Position numbers and translations under genes: made by a program
Assembly: GCF_002812955.1 (NCBI RefSeq)
Contig: NZ_PFXK01000004.1
Coordinates: 248,001-312,000 of the forward strand
Reading direction: 5' to 3'
Origin: Vibrio sp. HA2012
GTDB taxonomy: Bacteria; Pseudomonadota; Gammaproteobacteria; Enterobacterales; Vibrionaceae
DNA: 64,000 nt
Part shown: positions 8,543 to 18,731 of the stretch, in pieces
How positions within the stretch are numbered: position 1 is the stretch's first letter
Layout of the letters: every line of letters starts with the position of its first letter
Notes under the pieces: model-generated
What the model saw: only the letters and a program-made list of their open reading frames with translations
What the model was told of the DNA's origin: nothing
The model's database searches: none

Positions 8543-9832
8543 ATGCTGGAAAAGCTATTTAAACTGAGTGAGAACGGAACCAATGTTCGCACTGAGATTA
8601 TTGCCGGTGTAACCACATTCCTTACTATGGCTTACATCATTTTTGTTAACCCTGCGATCCTGTCTGCTACAGGCATGGACAAAGGCTCTGTGTTTGTTGC
8701 AACCTGTCTTGCTGCGGCGATTGGCTGCTTTATTATGGGCTTTATCGCAAACTACCCGATTGCTCAGGCTCCGGGTATGGGTCTGAACGCCTTCTTCACT
8801 TATTCTGTTGTTCTGGGTATGGGCCATACCTGGCAGGTAGCACTGGCTGCGGTATTCTGCTCTGGTGTGCTGTTTATCCTGCTGAGTCTGTTCCGTATCC
8901 GTGAATGGATCATCAACTCTATTCCTATGTCTTTGCGTATGGGTATTTCTGCCGGTATCGGTCTGTTTCTGGCGTTTATCGCTCTGCAGGGTGCCGGTAT
9001 TGTCGGTGATAACCCGGCAACACTGGTTTCAGTCGGCGATATGACAAATCTGCACGCTATCCTTGCGGCGGTTGGTTTCTTCCTGACAATTGCTCTGGTT
9101 ACTCATGGCTTCAAAGCAGCGGTAATGATTGCGATTCTGGCTATTACTGTTCTGGGTATTCTTTTTGGTGATGTGCAGTACCACGGTATTATGTCGACTC
9201 CACCAAGTATTGCTCCGACATTTATGCAACTGGACTTCTCTGCTGTATTTGAAGTGGGTATGATCTCCGTTGTGTTTGCATTCCTGTTCGTTGACCTGTT
9301 TGACACTGCCGGTACTCTGGTTGGTGTGGCAACAAAAGCAAACCTGATCAAAGAAGACGGTAAAATTCCTCGTCTGAACCGTGCGCTGCTGGCTGACTCT
9401 ACCGCAACGGCTGTGGGTGCGCTGCTGGGTACATCAAACACTACATCTTATGTAGAAAGTACTGCGGGTGTTGCTTGTGGTGGCCGTACTGGTTTAACGG
9501 CGGTTGTTGTTGGCATTTTGTTCCTACTTGCATTATTCTTCTCGCCACTTGCAGGTATGATCCCAGCTTATGCAACTTCCGGTGCGCTATTCTATGTAGC
9601 GATCCTGATGATGTCTGGTCTGGTGGCTATCGACTGGCGCGATCTGACTGAAGCGGCTCCTGTCGCGGTTGTGTGTCTGTTAATGCCTCTGACTTACTCT
9701 ATTGCCGATGGTATTGCATTTGGTTTTATCTCTTATGCAGCTATCAAGGGTCTGAGCGGTAAAGGCCGTGAAGTTCCGGTTGGAGTTTGGGTGCTTGCTG
9801 TTATTTTTGCACTGAAATTTGCATTCGCGTAA
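8543..9832 (+). CDS. NCS2-family purine permease (AzgA/AdeP/GhxP type)
   Basis: A 429-residue integral membrane transporter of the AzgA-like branch of the NCS2 nucleobase transporters, whose E. coli members import adenine or hypoxanthine/guanine by proton symport. Hydrophobic segments run through almost the whole chain. Family motifs visible are MAYIIFVNPAIL near residue 30, APGMGLNAFFTYSVV near 74, FVDLFDTAGTLVGVA near 250 and GTSNTTSYVESTAGVACGGRTGL near 295. It begins at an ATG with an AGGA ribosome site. The PurR box upstream and gpt 36 bp downstream indicate purine-base uptake and salvage. The exact substrate cannot be read from sequence. Confidence 0.9.
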   Translation: MLEKLFKLSENGTNVRTEIIAGVTTFLTMAYIIFVNPAILSATGMDKGSVFVATCLAAAIGCFIMGFIANYPIAQAPGMGLNAFFTYSVVLGMGHTWQVALAAVFCSGVLFILLSLFRIREWIINSIPMSLRMGISAGIGLFLAFIALQGAGIVGDNPATLVSVGDMTNLHAILAAVGFFLTIALVTHGFKAAVMIAILAITVLGILFGDVQYHGIMSTPPSIAPTFMQLDFSAVFEVGMISVVFAFLFVDLFDTAGTLVGVATKANLIKEDGKIPRLNRALLADSTATAVGALLGTSNTTSYVESTAGVACGGRTGLTAVVVGILFLLALFFSPLAGMIPAYATSGALFYVAILMMSGLVAIDWRDLTEAAPVAVVCLLMPLTYSIADGIAFGFISYAAIKGLSGKGREVPVGVWVLAVIFALKFAFA

Positions 9833-9868
9833 TGGCGAATGCGGTAAGCCGAACAGGTTTTTAATATT

Positions 9869-10327
9869 ATGAGTAATAAATTCATCATCACTTGGGACAA
9901 TATGCATCATTATTGTCGCCAACTTGCGGAACGCCAAATGCCAGCTGAGCAGTGGAAAGGAATTATTGGCGTAAGTCGTGGAGGACTGGTTCCGGCAGCA
10001 ATTCTGGCTCGTGAGCTGGGTATCCGTTATGTGGATACCGTCTGTATTTCGAGCTATGACCACGACCATCAGCGTGACATGACCGTACTGAAAGCGGTTG
10101 AAGGTGATGGTGAAGGTTTCTTGATCGTTGATGATCTGGTAGACAGTGGTGATACAGCACGTAAGATCCGTGAAATGTATCCGAAAGCAAAATTGGTGAC
10201 CGTATGTGCCAAACCGGCTGGTGTAGATCTGGTTGATGAGTATGTTGTTGATATTCCTCAGAATACCTGGATTGAGCAACCATGGGATATGGCATTGACC
10301 TTTGTTGAGCCTGTCAATAAAAAATAA
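9869..10327 (+). CDS. gpt: Xanthine-guanine phosphoribosyltransferase
   Basis: At 152 aa it is the same length as E. coli Gpt. It transfers phosphoribosyl from PRPP to guanine, xanthine and, less well, hypoxanthine at the inner face of the membrane. The PRPP-binding motif [17 protein letters not shown] is at about residues 84-100 and the N-terminal [10 protein letters not shown] loop at about 34-43. It follows the purine permease by 36 bp, so it is probably in the same PurR-controlled transcript: import followed by capture of the base as nucleotide. A strong terminator follows. Confidence 0.97.
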   Translation: MSNKFIITWDNMHHYCRQLAERQMPAEQWKGIIGVSRGGLVPAAILARELGIRYVDTVCISSYDHDHQRDMTVLKAVEGDGEGFLIVDDLVDSGDTARKIREMYPKAKLVTVCAKPAGVDLVDEYVVDIPQNTWIEQPWDMALTFVEPVNKK

Positions 10328-10366
10328 GCTCTTCGCTTTATTCTGCCTGTTTACCGGCAAAATTCA

Positions 10367-10398
10367 GAAAATGACCCGACTCCGGGTCATTTTTTTTA
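10367..10398 (+). terminator. Terminator after gpt
   Basis: AAATGACCCG and CGGGTCATTT form a stem with a 4-nt loop, followed by a run of eight T. It ends the permease-gpt transcript before frsA. Confidence 0.9.
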
Positions 10399-10434
10399 TA
10401 TGATAAGAACATATTGTCCAAATTATGGCTGGCT

Positions 10435-11679
10435 ATGTCTGACTCTCAAAGTAAAAATCTCTCCGAAACCTTGTTTAAAAAACACAGACAAGCGAAAGAA
10501 ACTTCCCAACTGACCCGTTATTTGCCCAGCAGTCTGGAACTGCTGAAAGAGAAGCGGGAGCGTGAAGGGTATTCCTGGTACCGCAACTTGCGCCGCTACC
10601 ATTGGATCTGGTTGGGTATGGATCCGATAGAGCAGGAAAGGGTGCTGGCCAAAATCGCCTCTTCGCCGAATTCCCGTTCGGAAGAACAGTGGCTGGATAC
10701 CGTGATGGGGTATCACTCCGGAAACTGGACCTATGAGTGGATAGCTCTGGGAATGGAGCATCAGAAAAAAGCGGCAGACATGGAAGGGGATGCGGCTGCC
10801 GATGAATACGCCTATGCCAGCTTGTGTTTTGGTCTGGCCGGTTATCCGCACCTGAAAGGTGACAGTCTGGCGCTGCAGGCTCAGGCACTGGCCAGCACGG
10901 CCTATGATGAGGTCGGGAAGCACAGCCGCTACGTGATCAAGCAGGTTGAGGTTCCTTTTGAAGGGAAGAAAATTCGTGCTTATCTACACCTGCCGCACAC
11001 GAAAGAGCCGTTGCCGGTTGTTGTTGTCGGTGCCGGTCTGGACAGTCTGCACAGTGATTTATGGAAGCTGTTCCGGGATTATCTGGCTCCGGGCAATATT
11101 GCCATGCTTATTCTGGATATGCCTTCCGTCGGTCACAGCAGCCAGTTTACGCTTACGGAAAACAGCTGTTCATTGCACCGTGCTGTGCTGGAGAAGCTGC
11201 CTGAACTGCCGTGGGTGGATCACCACAGAGTCGGTTTGCTTGGTTACCGTTTTGGCGGTAATGCGATGGTTCGTCTTGCCTTTATGCAGCCGGATAAAAT
11301 TAAGGCGTGTGTTTCTATTGGTGCGCCTATCCATCATTTCTTTTCAACGGCAGATAAAGTGAAAGGTGCATCGAAAATGTATCTGGACGTGCTGGTCTCT
11401 CGCCTGGGAAAAGCATCGGTGGATCTGAACAGCTTTGCCGGGCAGATGCAGGCGTGGTCACTGAAGTCGCAGGGTTTTTTCTCCGGACGTAAAACTAAGG
11501 TTCCAATTCTGGCGGTGGCGCTGGAGGGCGATCCGATTTCGCCTTATTCGGATAACCGGTTGGTGGCGATGTTCAGTGATGGCGGAAAAGCCAAACAGAT
11601 TTCGGCACGTTCTATTTCTGTCGGTTATGAGCAAACCCTCGATTTAGCAATAAAGTGGCTAAAAGATGAATTAAATTGA
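10435..11679 (+). CDS. frsA: Fermentation-respiration switch protein / esterase FrsA
   Basis: From ATG 10435 the product is 414 aa, equal to E. coli FrsA, and closely resembles V. vulnificus FrsA. The frame extends to a TTG at 10414, but those 7 residues are not family-like. An N-terminal helical region is followed by an alpha/beta-hydrolase fold with VVVVGAGLDSL, the nucleophile-elbow equivalent GYRFGGNAM (which lacks the usual Ser) and LEGDPISPYSDN. The family has esterase activity and binds unphosphorylated EIIA-Glc; a pyruvate decarboxylase activity reported for it is disputed. It sits between gpt and crl, the standard gammaproteobacterial order. Confidence 0.93.
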   Translation: MSDSQSKNLSETLFKKHRQAKETSQLTRYLPSSLELLKEKREREGYSWYRNLRRYHWIWLGMDPIEQERVLAKIASSPNSRSEEQWLDTVMGYHSGNWTYEWIALGMEHQKKAADMEGDAAADEYAYASLCFGLAGYPHLKGDSLALQAQALASTAYDEVGKHSRYVIKQVEVPFEGKKIRAYLHLPHTKEPLPVVVVGAGLDSLHSDLWKLFRDYLAPGNIAMLILDMPSVGHSSQFTLTENSCSLHRAVLEKLPELPWVDHHRVGLLGYRFGGNAMVRLAFMQPDKIKACVSIGAPIHHFFSTADKVKGASKMYLDVLVSRLGKASVDLNSFAGQMQAWSLKSQGFFSGRKTKVPILAVALEGDPISPYSDNRLVAMFSDGGKAKQISARSISVGYEQTLDLAIKWLKDELN

Positions 11680-11772
11680 TGACTTTTGTTGATGTTTGGT
11701 TAAATATAGTTTCTCTTTCGTACAAAAAACACATTTGATATTTCAAATTATTACAAAGAAATGGAGATTCCT

Positions 11773-12177
11773 ATGACGGAAGTAACGGCTAATCCCACAC
11801 ATTTTAGGTTGTTAACTGCGCTTAGAGCCATCGGCCCCTACCTGAGAGAGAATGATTCTCAGGACGGAAATTATCTGTTTGATTGTCTGTCTGTCTGTGT
11901 CGATGATCAGAAATCACCGGAAGAACGCGAGTTCTGGGGGTGGTGGATGGAACTGGAATCCTGTGTCCGGGAAGAAGTGACACAAGGCTTCACTGCCAAC
12001 TTTGAGATCGGTCTGTACAATCAGTCCGGTTGCTGGGAAAAATCGAAGGTTCCGGATAATGTCCGTGACGAAGTGACCCGGACTCAGAATGAATTTATGA
12101 AAAAACTCAGCAAAGTGCTGGAAGAGCGTTTTGGTCTGGAGTTTGGTTTACATACTGAATCTGCAGAATTTGTCTGA
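11773..12177 (+). CDS. crl: Sigma factor-binding protein Crl
   Basis: A small cytoplasmic protein (134 aa) that binds sigma-S and favours RpoS holoenzyme formation. The conserved block REFWGWWMELE, about residues 53-63, is diagnostic, and FDCLSVCVDD precedes it. Start ATG 11773 is chosen because GGAG lies 7 nt upstream; ATG 11761 in frame overlaps that ribosome site and would add four residues. Crl implies a sigma-S regulon in this organism. It has its own terminator and lies between frsA and proB as in E. coli and Vibrio. Confidence 0.95.
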   Translation: MTEVTANPTHFRLLTALRAIGPYLRENDSQDGNYLFDCLSVCVDDQKSPEEREFWGWWMELESCVREEVTQGFTANFEIGLYNQSGCWEKSKVPDNVRDEVTRTQNEFMKKLSKVLEERFGLEFGLHTESAEFV

Positions 12178-12207
12178 CCACCTCTGATGAAATGACGGTT
12201 TCAGATT

Positions 12208-12238
12208 AAAAAGGCGCATCATGCGCCTTTTTCTTCTT
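12208..12238 (+). terminator. Terminator after crl
   Basis: AAAAAGGCGCAT and ATGCGCCTTTTT form an almost uninterrupted palindrome followed by TTCTTCTTG. The A-run on the other side allows weak function in reverse. Confidence 0.85.
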
Positions 12239-12308
12239 GTGCAATCTTCTTCTGATTGTTAAAACAGCGTATCCTCTTTTATTCATCTTTTTAGTAATTC
12301 TGGTAATC

Positions 12309-13448
12309 ATGACTACGAACCAAAACGGGAAGGTTTCACCTGCTGCGCAAACGATAGTAGTGAAACTGGGTACAAGTGTACTAACGGGCGGAACCAACCA
12401 TCTGGACCGGGCTCATATGGTTGAGCTGGTAAGGCAGTGTGCGGAACTGAAAAAACAGGGCCACTCTGTGGTGATGGTCTCTTCCGGTGCAATGGCAGCG
12501 GGCAGAGAGCATCTGGATTACCCCGAACTCCCCAAATCAATGGCGAGCAGACAACTGCTGGCTGCTGTGGGCCAGAGTCAGCTGATTCAGGCGTGGGAAT
12601 CGTTGTTTGCCATCTACGGGCTAAAAATCGGTCAGATGCTGCTGACCCGTGCGGATCTGGAAGACCGTGAACGGTTTCTGAATGCCAGAGATACGATTAA
12701 TGCACTGGTGGATAACAATATTATCCCGGTTGTGAATGAAAACGATGCGGTTGCCACGGCAGAAATCAAAGTCGGTGATAACGATAATTTATCGGCACTG
12801 GTTGGTATTCTCTGCAGTGCGGATAAGTTGCTGCTGCTGACCGATCAGCCGGGATTGTTTACAGCTGATCCGAGAAGTAACCCGGATGCGGAATTGATCC
12901 GTGAAGTAAGAACCATTGATGCCACACTGCGTAAAATCGCCGGGGGCAGCGGGACTACGCTCGGAACCGGAGGTATGGCAACCAAACTGCAGGCAGCAGA
13001 TATTGCCCGTCGAGCCGGAATTGAAGTGATCATCGCAGCAGGAAGTGCTAAAAATGTTATCGCGGATACTCTGAGCGAACAGCCTCCCGGCACCCGTTTT
13101 CTGCCGTTGGAAGATGCGCTGGAAAACCGTAAAAGCTGGATTCTGGCCGGGCCGATGGCATCCGGAGACATCATGATTGATGATGGCGCTGTTCATGCCG
13201 TGGTTGAACGGGGCAGCAGTCTGCTGGCCAAAGGGGTGACAGGGGTAACCGGACATTTTGAACGGGGCGAAGTGGCACGGGTACGTAATGCAGAAGGAAA
13301 GCTGATAGCAAAAGGTATTGCCAGCTATTCCAGTGTGGATTTAGCCAGGATCACCGGGAAACACAGTAAAGAGATTGGTACCATACTGGGGTATGAGTAC
13401 GGATCGGAAGTGATTCATCGGGATGATCTGGTTGTTATTCAAGAATAG
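12309..13448 (+). CDS. proB: Glutamate 5-kinase
   Basis: First enzyme of proline synthesis; phosphorylates L-glutamate to glutamyl-5-phosphate. The product is 379 aa from ATG 12309 (MTTNQNGK). The ORF runs upstream to 12237, but the extra hydrophobic 24 residues lie across the crl terminator. The amino-acid-kinase domain shows [33 protein letters not shown] and [16 protein letters not shown] domain occupies about residue 285 to the end. proA starts 10 nt downstream, so proBA form one transcript. In this family proline inhibits the enzyme. Confidence 0.97.
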   Translation: MTTNQNGKVSPAAQTIVVKLGTSVLTGGTNHLDRAHMVELVRQCAELKKQGHSVVMVSSGAMAAGREHLDYPELPKSMASRQLLAAVGQSQLIQAWESLFAIYGLKIGQMLLTRADLEDRERFLNARDTINALVDNNIIPVVNENDAVATAEIKVGDNDNLSALVGILCSADKLLLLTDQPGLFTADPRSNPDAELIREVRTIDATLRKIAGGSGTTLGTGGMATKLQAADIARRAGIEVIIAAGSAKNVIADTLSEQPPGTRFLPLEDALENRKSWILAGPMASGDIMIDDGAVHAVVERGSSLLAKGVTGVTGHFERGEVARVRNAEGKLIAKGIASYSSVDLARITGKHSKEIGTILGYEYGSEVIHRDDLVVIQE

Positions 13449-13458
13449 GAAACGAGAA

Positions 13459-14709
13459 ATGGAATTGATTCAAATGGGGAAAGCGGCCAAAGAGGCGGCT
13501 TTCCATCTGGCAACAGCCTCTACGGCACAGAAAAATAAAGCACTGGCGATCATTGCTGATGAACTGGAAGCCAACGCGGATGTGATTCTTGCCGCGAATG
13601 CAAAGGATATTGAACAAGGCCGTTCTGCCGGATTAGGTGAAGCTCTGCTTGACCGGCTGATGCTGAATGTTGAGCGCCTGAAAGGTATTGCCGGTGATGT
13701 GCGTAATGTTATTAGCCTGAATGATCCGGTTGGCAGTGAGATCGACAGTAAGGTGCTGGAAAACGGCATGTCACTCTCCCGCCGGCGCGTACCTTTGGGG
13801 GTTGTCGGCGTGATTTATGAAGCGCGGCCGAATGTGACGATTGATATCGCGGCACTGTGCCTGAAAACCGGTAATGCCAGTATTTTGCGCGGCGGGAAAG
13901 AGACGTTTTTCTCCAATATGGAACTGGTGAAGGTGATTCAGTCGGCTCTGCAAAAAGCCGATCTTCCTGCGGCTTCGGTACAGTATATCGAAAAGCCGGA
14001 TCGTGAACTGGTGTCTCAGTTGCTTAAGCTGGATGAATATGTGGATATGATTATCCCGCGCGGTGGTGCCGGTTTGCATAAAATGTGTAAAGAAAACAGC
14101 ACAATCCCTGTGATTATTGGTGGTTTCGGCATCAGCCATATTTTTATTGATGAGAGTGCTGAACTGGCTAAATCGGTGGATGTGGTGGAAAACTCCAAGG
14201 TTCAGCGTCCGTCGGCCTGTAATTCACTGGATACCTTGCTGGTACATGAAGCTGTGGCTGCTGAGTTTCTGCCTATGCTGGCTGAACGTCTGAATGACCG
14301 GGTGAGTTTTGTTGCCGAACCGAAAGCCAGAGCGCTGCTCGGGAACGTAAAACAGATACGCGATGCCGTTGACGGTGATTTTGATACCGAATGGCTTGCT
14401 TATACGCTGGGGGTAAAAGTGGTGGCGGATGTAGAAGAAGCCATTGAACATATGCGAGTGCATAACGCCAGCCATTCCGATGCCATTATGACCAATAGCC
14501 TGCAAAATTCTGAGCGCTTTATTAATTCTGTTGGCTCGGCGGCAGTTTATGTGAACGCTTCAACCCGGTTTACCGATGGTGCACAGTTTGGTTTAGGCGC
14601 TGAAGTGGCTGTTTCTACCCAGAAGCTGCATGCTCGCGGGCCGATGGGGCTGGAAGAGCTGACCAGTTATAAGTGGGTAGGTAAGGCCAACTATCTGTCC
14701 AGAGCATAA
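13459..14709 (+). CDS. proA: Gamma-glutamyl phosphate reductase
   Basis: NADPH-dependent reductase that converts glutamyl-5-phosphate to glutamate-5-semialdehyde, the second step of proline synthesis. It has 416 aa from ATG 13459 ([13 protein letters not shown]), with AGGA before it. The frame overlaps proB upstream, but the family N-terminus fits this start. The aldehyde-dehydrogenase fold shows [18 protein letters not shown] and the catalytic Cys254 in [13 protein letters not shown]. It acts on the labile product of ProB, which is why the two genes are tightly coupled. Confidence 0.97.
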   Translation: MELIQMGKAAKEAAFHLATASTAQKNKALAIIADELEANADVILAANAKDIEQGRSAGLGEALLDRLMLNVERLKGIAGDVRNVISLNDPVGSEIDSKVLENGMSLSRRRVPLGVVGVIYEARPNVTIDIAALCLKTGNASILRGGKETFFSNMELVKVIQSALQKADLPAASVQYIEKPDRELVSQLLKLDEYVDMIIPRGGAGLHKMCKENSTIPVIIGGFGISHIFIDESAELAKSVDVVENSKVQRPSACNSLDTLLVHEAVAAEFLPMLAERLNDRVSFVAEPKARALLGNVKQIRDAVDGDFDTEWLAYTLGVKVVADVEEAIEHMRVHNASHSDAIMTNSLQNSERFINSVGSAAVYVNASTRFTDGAQFGLGAEVAVSTQKLHARGPMGLEELTSYKWVGKANYLSRA

Positions 14710-14746
14710 CCATTATTTATTGAGAGCATAATCATCCGGAGGTGAC

Positions 14747-15196
14747 ATGCATTGTCCATTTTGTTCTGAAAAAGACACCAAGGTAATCGATTCACGGCTG
14801 GTTGCCGATGGTCATCAGGTGCGCCGTCGCCGGCAGTGTCTGGCTTGTAATGAGCGTTTTACCACCTTTGAAATGGCGGAACTGGTGATGCCTAAGGTGA
14901 TAAAATCCAACGGCAGCCGGGAACCGTTTAATGAAGACAAAATGGCGGGTGGGATGCACCGCGCACTGGAAAAACGTCCGGTGAGTGCCGATGCGATTGA
15001 ACTGGCTATCAGCCATATTAAATCTCAGTTGCGGGCAACCGGTGAACGAGAAGTACCCAGTGAGATGATCGGTAATCTGGTGATGGATCAGCTAAAAGAG
15101 CTGGATAAGGTTGCTTATATCCGTTTTGCTTCGGTTTACCGTTCATTTGAAGATATCCGGGAGTTTGGTGAAGAGATAGCCAAACTGGAGGACTAA
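14747..15196 (+). CDS. nrdR: Transcriptional repressor NrdR
   Basis: A 149-aa zinc-ribbon/ATP-cone repressor of ribonucleotide reductase genes. Cys3, Cys6, Cys31 and Cys34 form the zinc ribbon, with RRRRQC between. The ATP-cone domain at about 49-139 senses ATP/dATP. A GGAGGTGAC ribosome site precedes the ATG. ribD follows 6 bp later, so it heads or joins the nrdR-rib operon, the usual arrangement in gammaproteobacteria. No nrd gene is in the window, so its targets lie elsewhere. Confidence 0.97.
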   Translation: MHCPFCSEKDTKVIDSRLVADGHQVRRRRQCLACNERFTTFEMAELVMPKVIKSNGSREPFNEDKMAGGMHRALEKRPVSADAIELAISHIKSQLRATGEREVPSEMIGNLVMDQLKELDKVAYIRFASVYRSFEDIREFGEEIAKLED

Positions 15197-15202
15197 GGGA
15201 GA

Positions 15203-16324
15203 ATGATGGAAAACCAGCAGCCTCAGTTCAGCACTTTTGATCACCGGATGATGGCGCGGGCCATTAAGCTTGCCCGGAAGGGGATTTATACAACGGCACC
15301 GAATCCGAATGTCGGTTGTGTGATCACCCGGGAGGGAGAGATTGTCGGGGAAGGATTGCATTACCGTGCCGGTGAACCCCACGCAGAAGTGCATGCCTTG
15401 CGCGCTGCTGCCGGAAAAACAGCCGGTGCGACGGTTTATGTGACACTGGAACCCTGTTCCCATTATGGCCGAACCCCGCCTTGTGCCGAAGCCCTGATCA
15501 AGGCTCAGGTGGCTCGGGTGGTGTGTGCTATGCAGGATCCTAATCCTCAGGTATCCGGACGTGGCATCCGCATGCTGAGAGAGGCAGGGATCGACGTGCA
15601 GGTCGGTTTACTGGAACAGGATTCGCGGGCGTTGAATCCGGCATTTATCAAGCGGATGCAGACGGGTATGCCGTATGTACAGCTGAAAATGGCGGCCAGT
15701 CTGGACGGCAGAACAGCACTGAAAAACGGTGTTTCCCAGTGGATTACTTCACCGGAAGCCCGGCAGGATGTGCAGGCATACCGAGCCAGAGCCGGCGCAA
15801 TTCTGTCTACCGCCAGAACCGTGGTGGATGATAATGCGTCTCTGGCGGTGCGCCGGGATGATCTGCCTGAAGCGTTGCAACAGCACTATGCCGGGCAAGC
15901 GCTCCGCCAGCCTGTGCGCGTGATTCTGGACCGGCAGCATCAGCTCACACCGGAGCTGCGTCTGTATCAGGATGGCGGCGAGGTGGTGACGGTTTCTGCT
16001 CAGGGACAAAGCTCGCTGCTGGTCTCTCTTTCAGCTGATGGCCGGCTGGATTTGCATGATCTGTTACAGCAACTGGCACAGGTGCATAATATCAACCATA
16101 TCTGGGTCGAGGCCGGAGCAACACTGGCGGCAGCGCTTATAGAGCAGGAGCTGGTGGATGAATTGATCCTCTATCTGGCTCCTAAACTGATGGGTGCCGA
16201 CGGGCGGGGTGTCGTTAATCTGCTCGGACTGGAGCGGATGGAGCAGGCAGTCGATCTGGTGCTCAGCGATGTCAGAATGGTGGGTTCCGATATGCGGATC
16301 ACCGCACAGATAAAGAAAGACTAA
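15203..16324 (+). CDS. ribD: Riboflavin biosynthesis deaminase/reductase RibD
   Basis: Bifunctional enzyme (373 aa) for steps two and three of riboflavin synthesis. The N-terminal deaminase domain carries the zinc motifs HAEVHAL and EPCSHYGRTPPCAEAL. The C-terminal NADPH-dependent reductase domain begins near residue 150 with MAASLDGRTAL and contains WVEAGATLAAALIEQELVDELILYLAPKLMG. Two adjacent ATG codons (15203, 15206) are possible starts; GGGAG spacing slightly favours the second. It is embedded between nrdR and ribE. Confidence 0.96.
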   Translation: MMENQQPQFSTFDHRMMARAIKLARKGIYTTAPNPNVGCVITREGEIVGEGLHYRAGEPHAEVHALRAAAGKTAGATVYVTLEPCSHYGRTPPCAEALIKAQVARVVCAMQDPNPQVSGRGIRMLREAGIDVQVGLLEQDSRALNPAFIKRMQTGMPYVQLKMAASLDGRTALKNGVSQWITSPEARQDVQAYRARAGAILSTARTVVDDNASLAVRRDDLPEALQQHYAGQALRQPVRVILDRQHQLTPELRLYQDGGEVVTVSAQGQSSLLVSLSADGRLDLHDLLQQLAQVHNINHIWVEAGATLAAALIEQELVDELILYLAPKLMGADGRGVVNLLGLERMEQAVDLVLSDVRMVGSDMRITAQIKKD

Positions 16325-16327
16325 GTT

Positions 16328-16981
16328 ATGTTTACAGGAATTATTGAAGCAGTAGGTACGCTTACTGCCATTACACCGAAAGGTGAAGATGTCTCTATTA
16401 CCGTTGAAACCGGCAAGCTGGATATGTCGGATGTTAAACTGGGGGACAGTATTGCCACTAACGGTGTGTGTCTGACTGTGGTGGACTATGGAGCAAACCG
16501 TTATACGGCGGATCTTTCTCTCGAAACCTTGAAAATGACCGGGTTCACCCAATATAAGGTAGGAGATAAGGTCAATCTGGAAAAGGCTATGCTACCGACA
16601 ACCCGTTTCGGTGGCCATATCGTTTCCGGTCATGTGGATGGCGTTGGTGAAATTATTGAGCGCAATCCGGTTGGCCGGGCTATCGAATTCTGGGTACAAA
16701 TGCCGCAAGAACTGTCACGTTATGTGGCACAGAAAGGCTCTGTAACGGTAGATGGGATCAGCCTGACGGTGAATGGTCTGCGCAAGAATGCGTTTAAACT
16801 GACTATTGTGCCGCACACTTCAGAAGAAACGACCATGGATGCATTTCAGGTCGGACGCAAAGTGAATCTGGAGGTCGACGTTCTGGCTCGTTATCTCGAG
16901 CGTTTGCTGCAGGGGCAGACAAGCGCTGAACCGGAATCCAGACTTACAATGGAATTTTTACAGCAGAATGGTTTCGCATAG
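16328..16981 (+). CDS. ribE: Riboflavin synthase alpha subunit
   Basis: A 217-aa lumazine-binding protein that dismutates two molecules of 6,7-dimethyl-8-ribityllumazine to riboflavin. The internal duplication is clear: [10 protein letters not shown] with NGVCLTVV in the first half and [12 protein letters not shown] with [11 protein letters not shown] in the second. It starts 3 bp after ribD, and ribBX begins 40 bp downstream, in line with one transcript. E. coli calls this gene ribC (ribE). Confidence 0.96.
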   Translation: MFTGIIEAVGTLTAITPKGEDVSITVETGKLDMSDVKLGDSIATNGVCLTVVDYGANRYTADLSLETLKMTGFTQYKVGDKVNLEKAMLPTTRFGGHIVSGHVDGVGEIIERNPVGRAIEFWVQMPQELSRYVAQKGSVTVDGISLTVNGLRKNAFKLTIVPHTSEETTMDAFQVGRKVNLEVDVLARYLERLLQGQTSAEPESRLTMEFLQQNGFA

Positions 16982-17021
16982 ACGAAACGGTTCATGCTGC
17001 CAACAACAGGAAACAGACGCC

Positions 17022-18131
17022 ATGTCAATCAGCACGCCGCAGGAAATTATTGAAGATATCCGTTTGGGTAAAATGGTCATTCTGATGGATGACGAAGATC
17101 GTGAAAACGAAGGCGACATCATCATGGCTGCCGAAAAGGCCACTCCGGAAGCGATTAACTTTATGGCGAAATACGGGCGGGGACTCATCTGCCTGACCAT
17201 GACCAGAGCGCGTTGTGAAACTCTGGGTCTGCCTCCGATGGTGCAGGACAATAATGCCCAGTTCAGTACGGCGTTCACTGTGTCCATCGAAGCCGCTGAA
17301 GGGGTGACGACCGGTATCTCTGCGGCTGATCGTGCGAAAACCGTACTGGCGGCTGTTGCGAAAGATGCAAAAGCATCGGATCTGGTTCAGCCGGGACATA
17401 TTTTCCCGCTGACGGCGCAGGATGGCGGGGTACTGACCCGTGCCGGACATACCGAAGCGGGCTGCGATCTGGCTCGTCTGGCTGGTCTGGAACCGGCATC
17501 GGTGATTGTTGAAGTGCTTAACGACGATGGGACTATGGCACGTCGTCCGGATCTGGAACGGTTTGCTGAAGAACACGGTATCAAACTGGGTACTATTGCT
17601 GATCTGATCGAGTACCGCAATAACACAGAAACCACCATTGAGCGGGTAGCTGAATGTAAACTGCCGACCGAATTCGGCGAATTTGATCTGGTGACTTATC
17701 GCGATACCATCGATAACCAGATTCATTATGCGCTACGTAAAGGTGAGATCACCGATGAACCTTGTCTGGTACGTGTACATCTGCATGATGTGTTCTCTGA
17801 TGTGCTGCGTTCTAATCGTAATGCTGATCGCAGCTGGACACTGGATACCGCCATGCAGCGTATCGGCAGCGAAGGTGGCGTTATGGTGATCCTGGGTAAT
17901 GAAGAGTCCTCAGAGCTGCTTATTCACCGGGTCAAAACGTTTGAACAGCAGGATAAAGGTGACGCTCCGGCAATGGCGAAAAAGCAGGGGACTTCCCGTC
18001 GTGTTGGTGTCGGCTCACAGATCCTGGCTGATCTGGGCGTTAAACGCATGAAGCTGCTTTCTTCTGCTTCTAAACGTTATCATGCCTTGTCTGGTTTCGG
18101 TCTGGATGTAGTGGAATATATCAGCGAATAG
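17022..18131 (+). CDS. ribB: DHBP synthase with degenerate GTP cyclohydrolase II domain (RibBX type)
   Basis: A 369-aa fusion from ATG 17022, with AGGA 10 nt before. Residues 1-205 are 3,4-dihydroxy-2-butanone-4-phosphate synthase, with [10 protein letters not shown] and [10 protein letters not shown], so this half should be active. The C-terminal half aligns with RibA but has lost its zinc cysteines. Where RibA has HSECLTGD it reads HLHDVFSD, and RCDCG is replaced by NRNADRSW. The protein therefore cannot be expected to be a GTP cyclohydrolase II. Such RibBX forms are known in gammaproteobacteria. A separate ribA must exist outside the window. No FMN riboswitch precedes it. Confidence 0.93.
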   Translation: MSISTPQEIIEDIRLGKMVILMDDEDRENEGDIIMAAEKATPEAINFMAKYGRGLICLTMTRARCETLGLPPMVQDNNAQFSTAFTVSIEAAEGVTTGISAADRAKTVLAAVAKDAKASDLVQPGHIFPLTAQDGGVLTRAGHTEAGCDLARLAGLEPASVIVEVLNDDGTMARRPDLERFAEEHGIKLGTIADLIEYRNNTETTIERVAECKLPTEFGEFDLVTYRDTIDNQIHYALRKGEITDEPCLVRVHLHDVFSDVLRSNRNADRSWTLDTAMQRIGSEGGVMVILGNEESSELLIHRVKTFEQQDKGDAPAMAKKQGTSRRVGVGSQILADLGVKRMKLLSSASKRYHALSGFGLDVVEYISE

Positions 18132-18209
18132 CGACCAGTATCTCCGTTACTGCTCGTATTTCAGCGCCGGTGTCAGCCGATTCTTTTCTAGATATCGCTC
18201 ACAGAATTG

Positions 18210-18218
18210 TGCTAGAAT
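18210..18218 (+). promoter_or_regulatory. Extended -10 promoter before ribH
   Basis: TGCTAGAAT is an extended -10 element 43 bp before the ribH ATG, in the 129-bp gap after ribBX. No clear -35 is seen. It may give ribH-nusB-thiL-pgpA a promoter separate from the upstream rib genes. No RFN element is visible. Confidence 0.4.
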
Positions 18219-18260
18219 CCGGCGATTCTCACTGAGTGAACATAGTTATAAGGAAAGCTT

Positions 18261-18731
18261 ATGCAAGTGATAGAAGGTGGTTACCCGGCACCAAACGCAA
18301 AGATTGCGATCGTTATTTCTCGTTTTAACAGTTTTATTAACGAAAGTCTGCTGTCCGGTGCGATCGATACCCTGAAACGTCACGGTCAGGTTGCTGAAGA
18401 TAACATCACAGTGGTGCGTTGTCCCGGTGCGGTTGAGTTACCTCTGGTGGCTCAGCGTGTAGCGAAGACTGAAAAGTTTGATGCTATCGTTTCTCTGGGG
18501 ACGGTTATCCGTGGTGGTACGCCTCATTTTGACTATGTTTGCAGTGAAATGAATAAAGGTCTGGCTCAGGTGTCTCTGGAATACAGTCTTCCGGTTGCAT
18601 TTGGTGTTCTGACTGTAGATACCATAGATCAAGCTATCGAACGCGCAGGAACCAAGGCTGGTAATAAAGGTGCAGAGGCTGCACTAAGCGCACTTGAGAT
18701 GATCAACGTTCTTTCTGAAATCGATTCCTAA
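18261..18731 (+). CDS. ribH: 6,7-dimethyl-8-ribityllumazine synthase
   Basis: A 156-aa enzyme forming the icosahedral lumazine synthase; condenses DHBP (from RibB) with the RibD product. Conserved blocks include [29 protein letters not shown] and [16 protein letters not shown], with the catalytic His near residue 90. A good AAGGAAAG ribosome site precedes it. Its TAA overlaps the nusB ATG (TAATG), which implies translational coupling. Confidence 0.97.
   Translation: MQVIEGGYPAPNAKIAIVISRFNSFINESLLSGAIDTLKRHGQVAEDNITVVRCPGAVELPLVAQRVAKTEKFDAIVSLGTVIRGGTPHFDYVCSEMNKGLAQVSLEYSLPVAFGVLTVDTIDQAIERAGTKAGNKGAEAALSALEMINVLSEIDS

Noticed and set aside
18132..18260. Possible FMN riboswitch before ribH
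   Set aside because: No RFN conserved blocks are present; only a candidate extended -10 promoter is seen.
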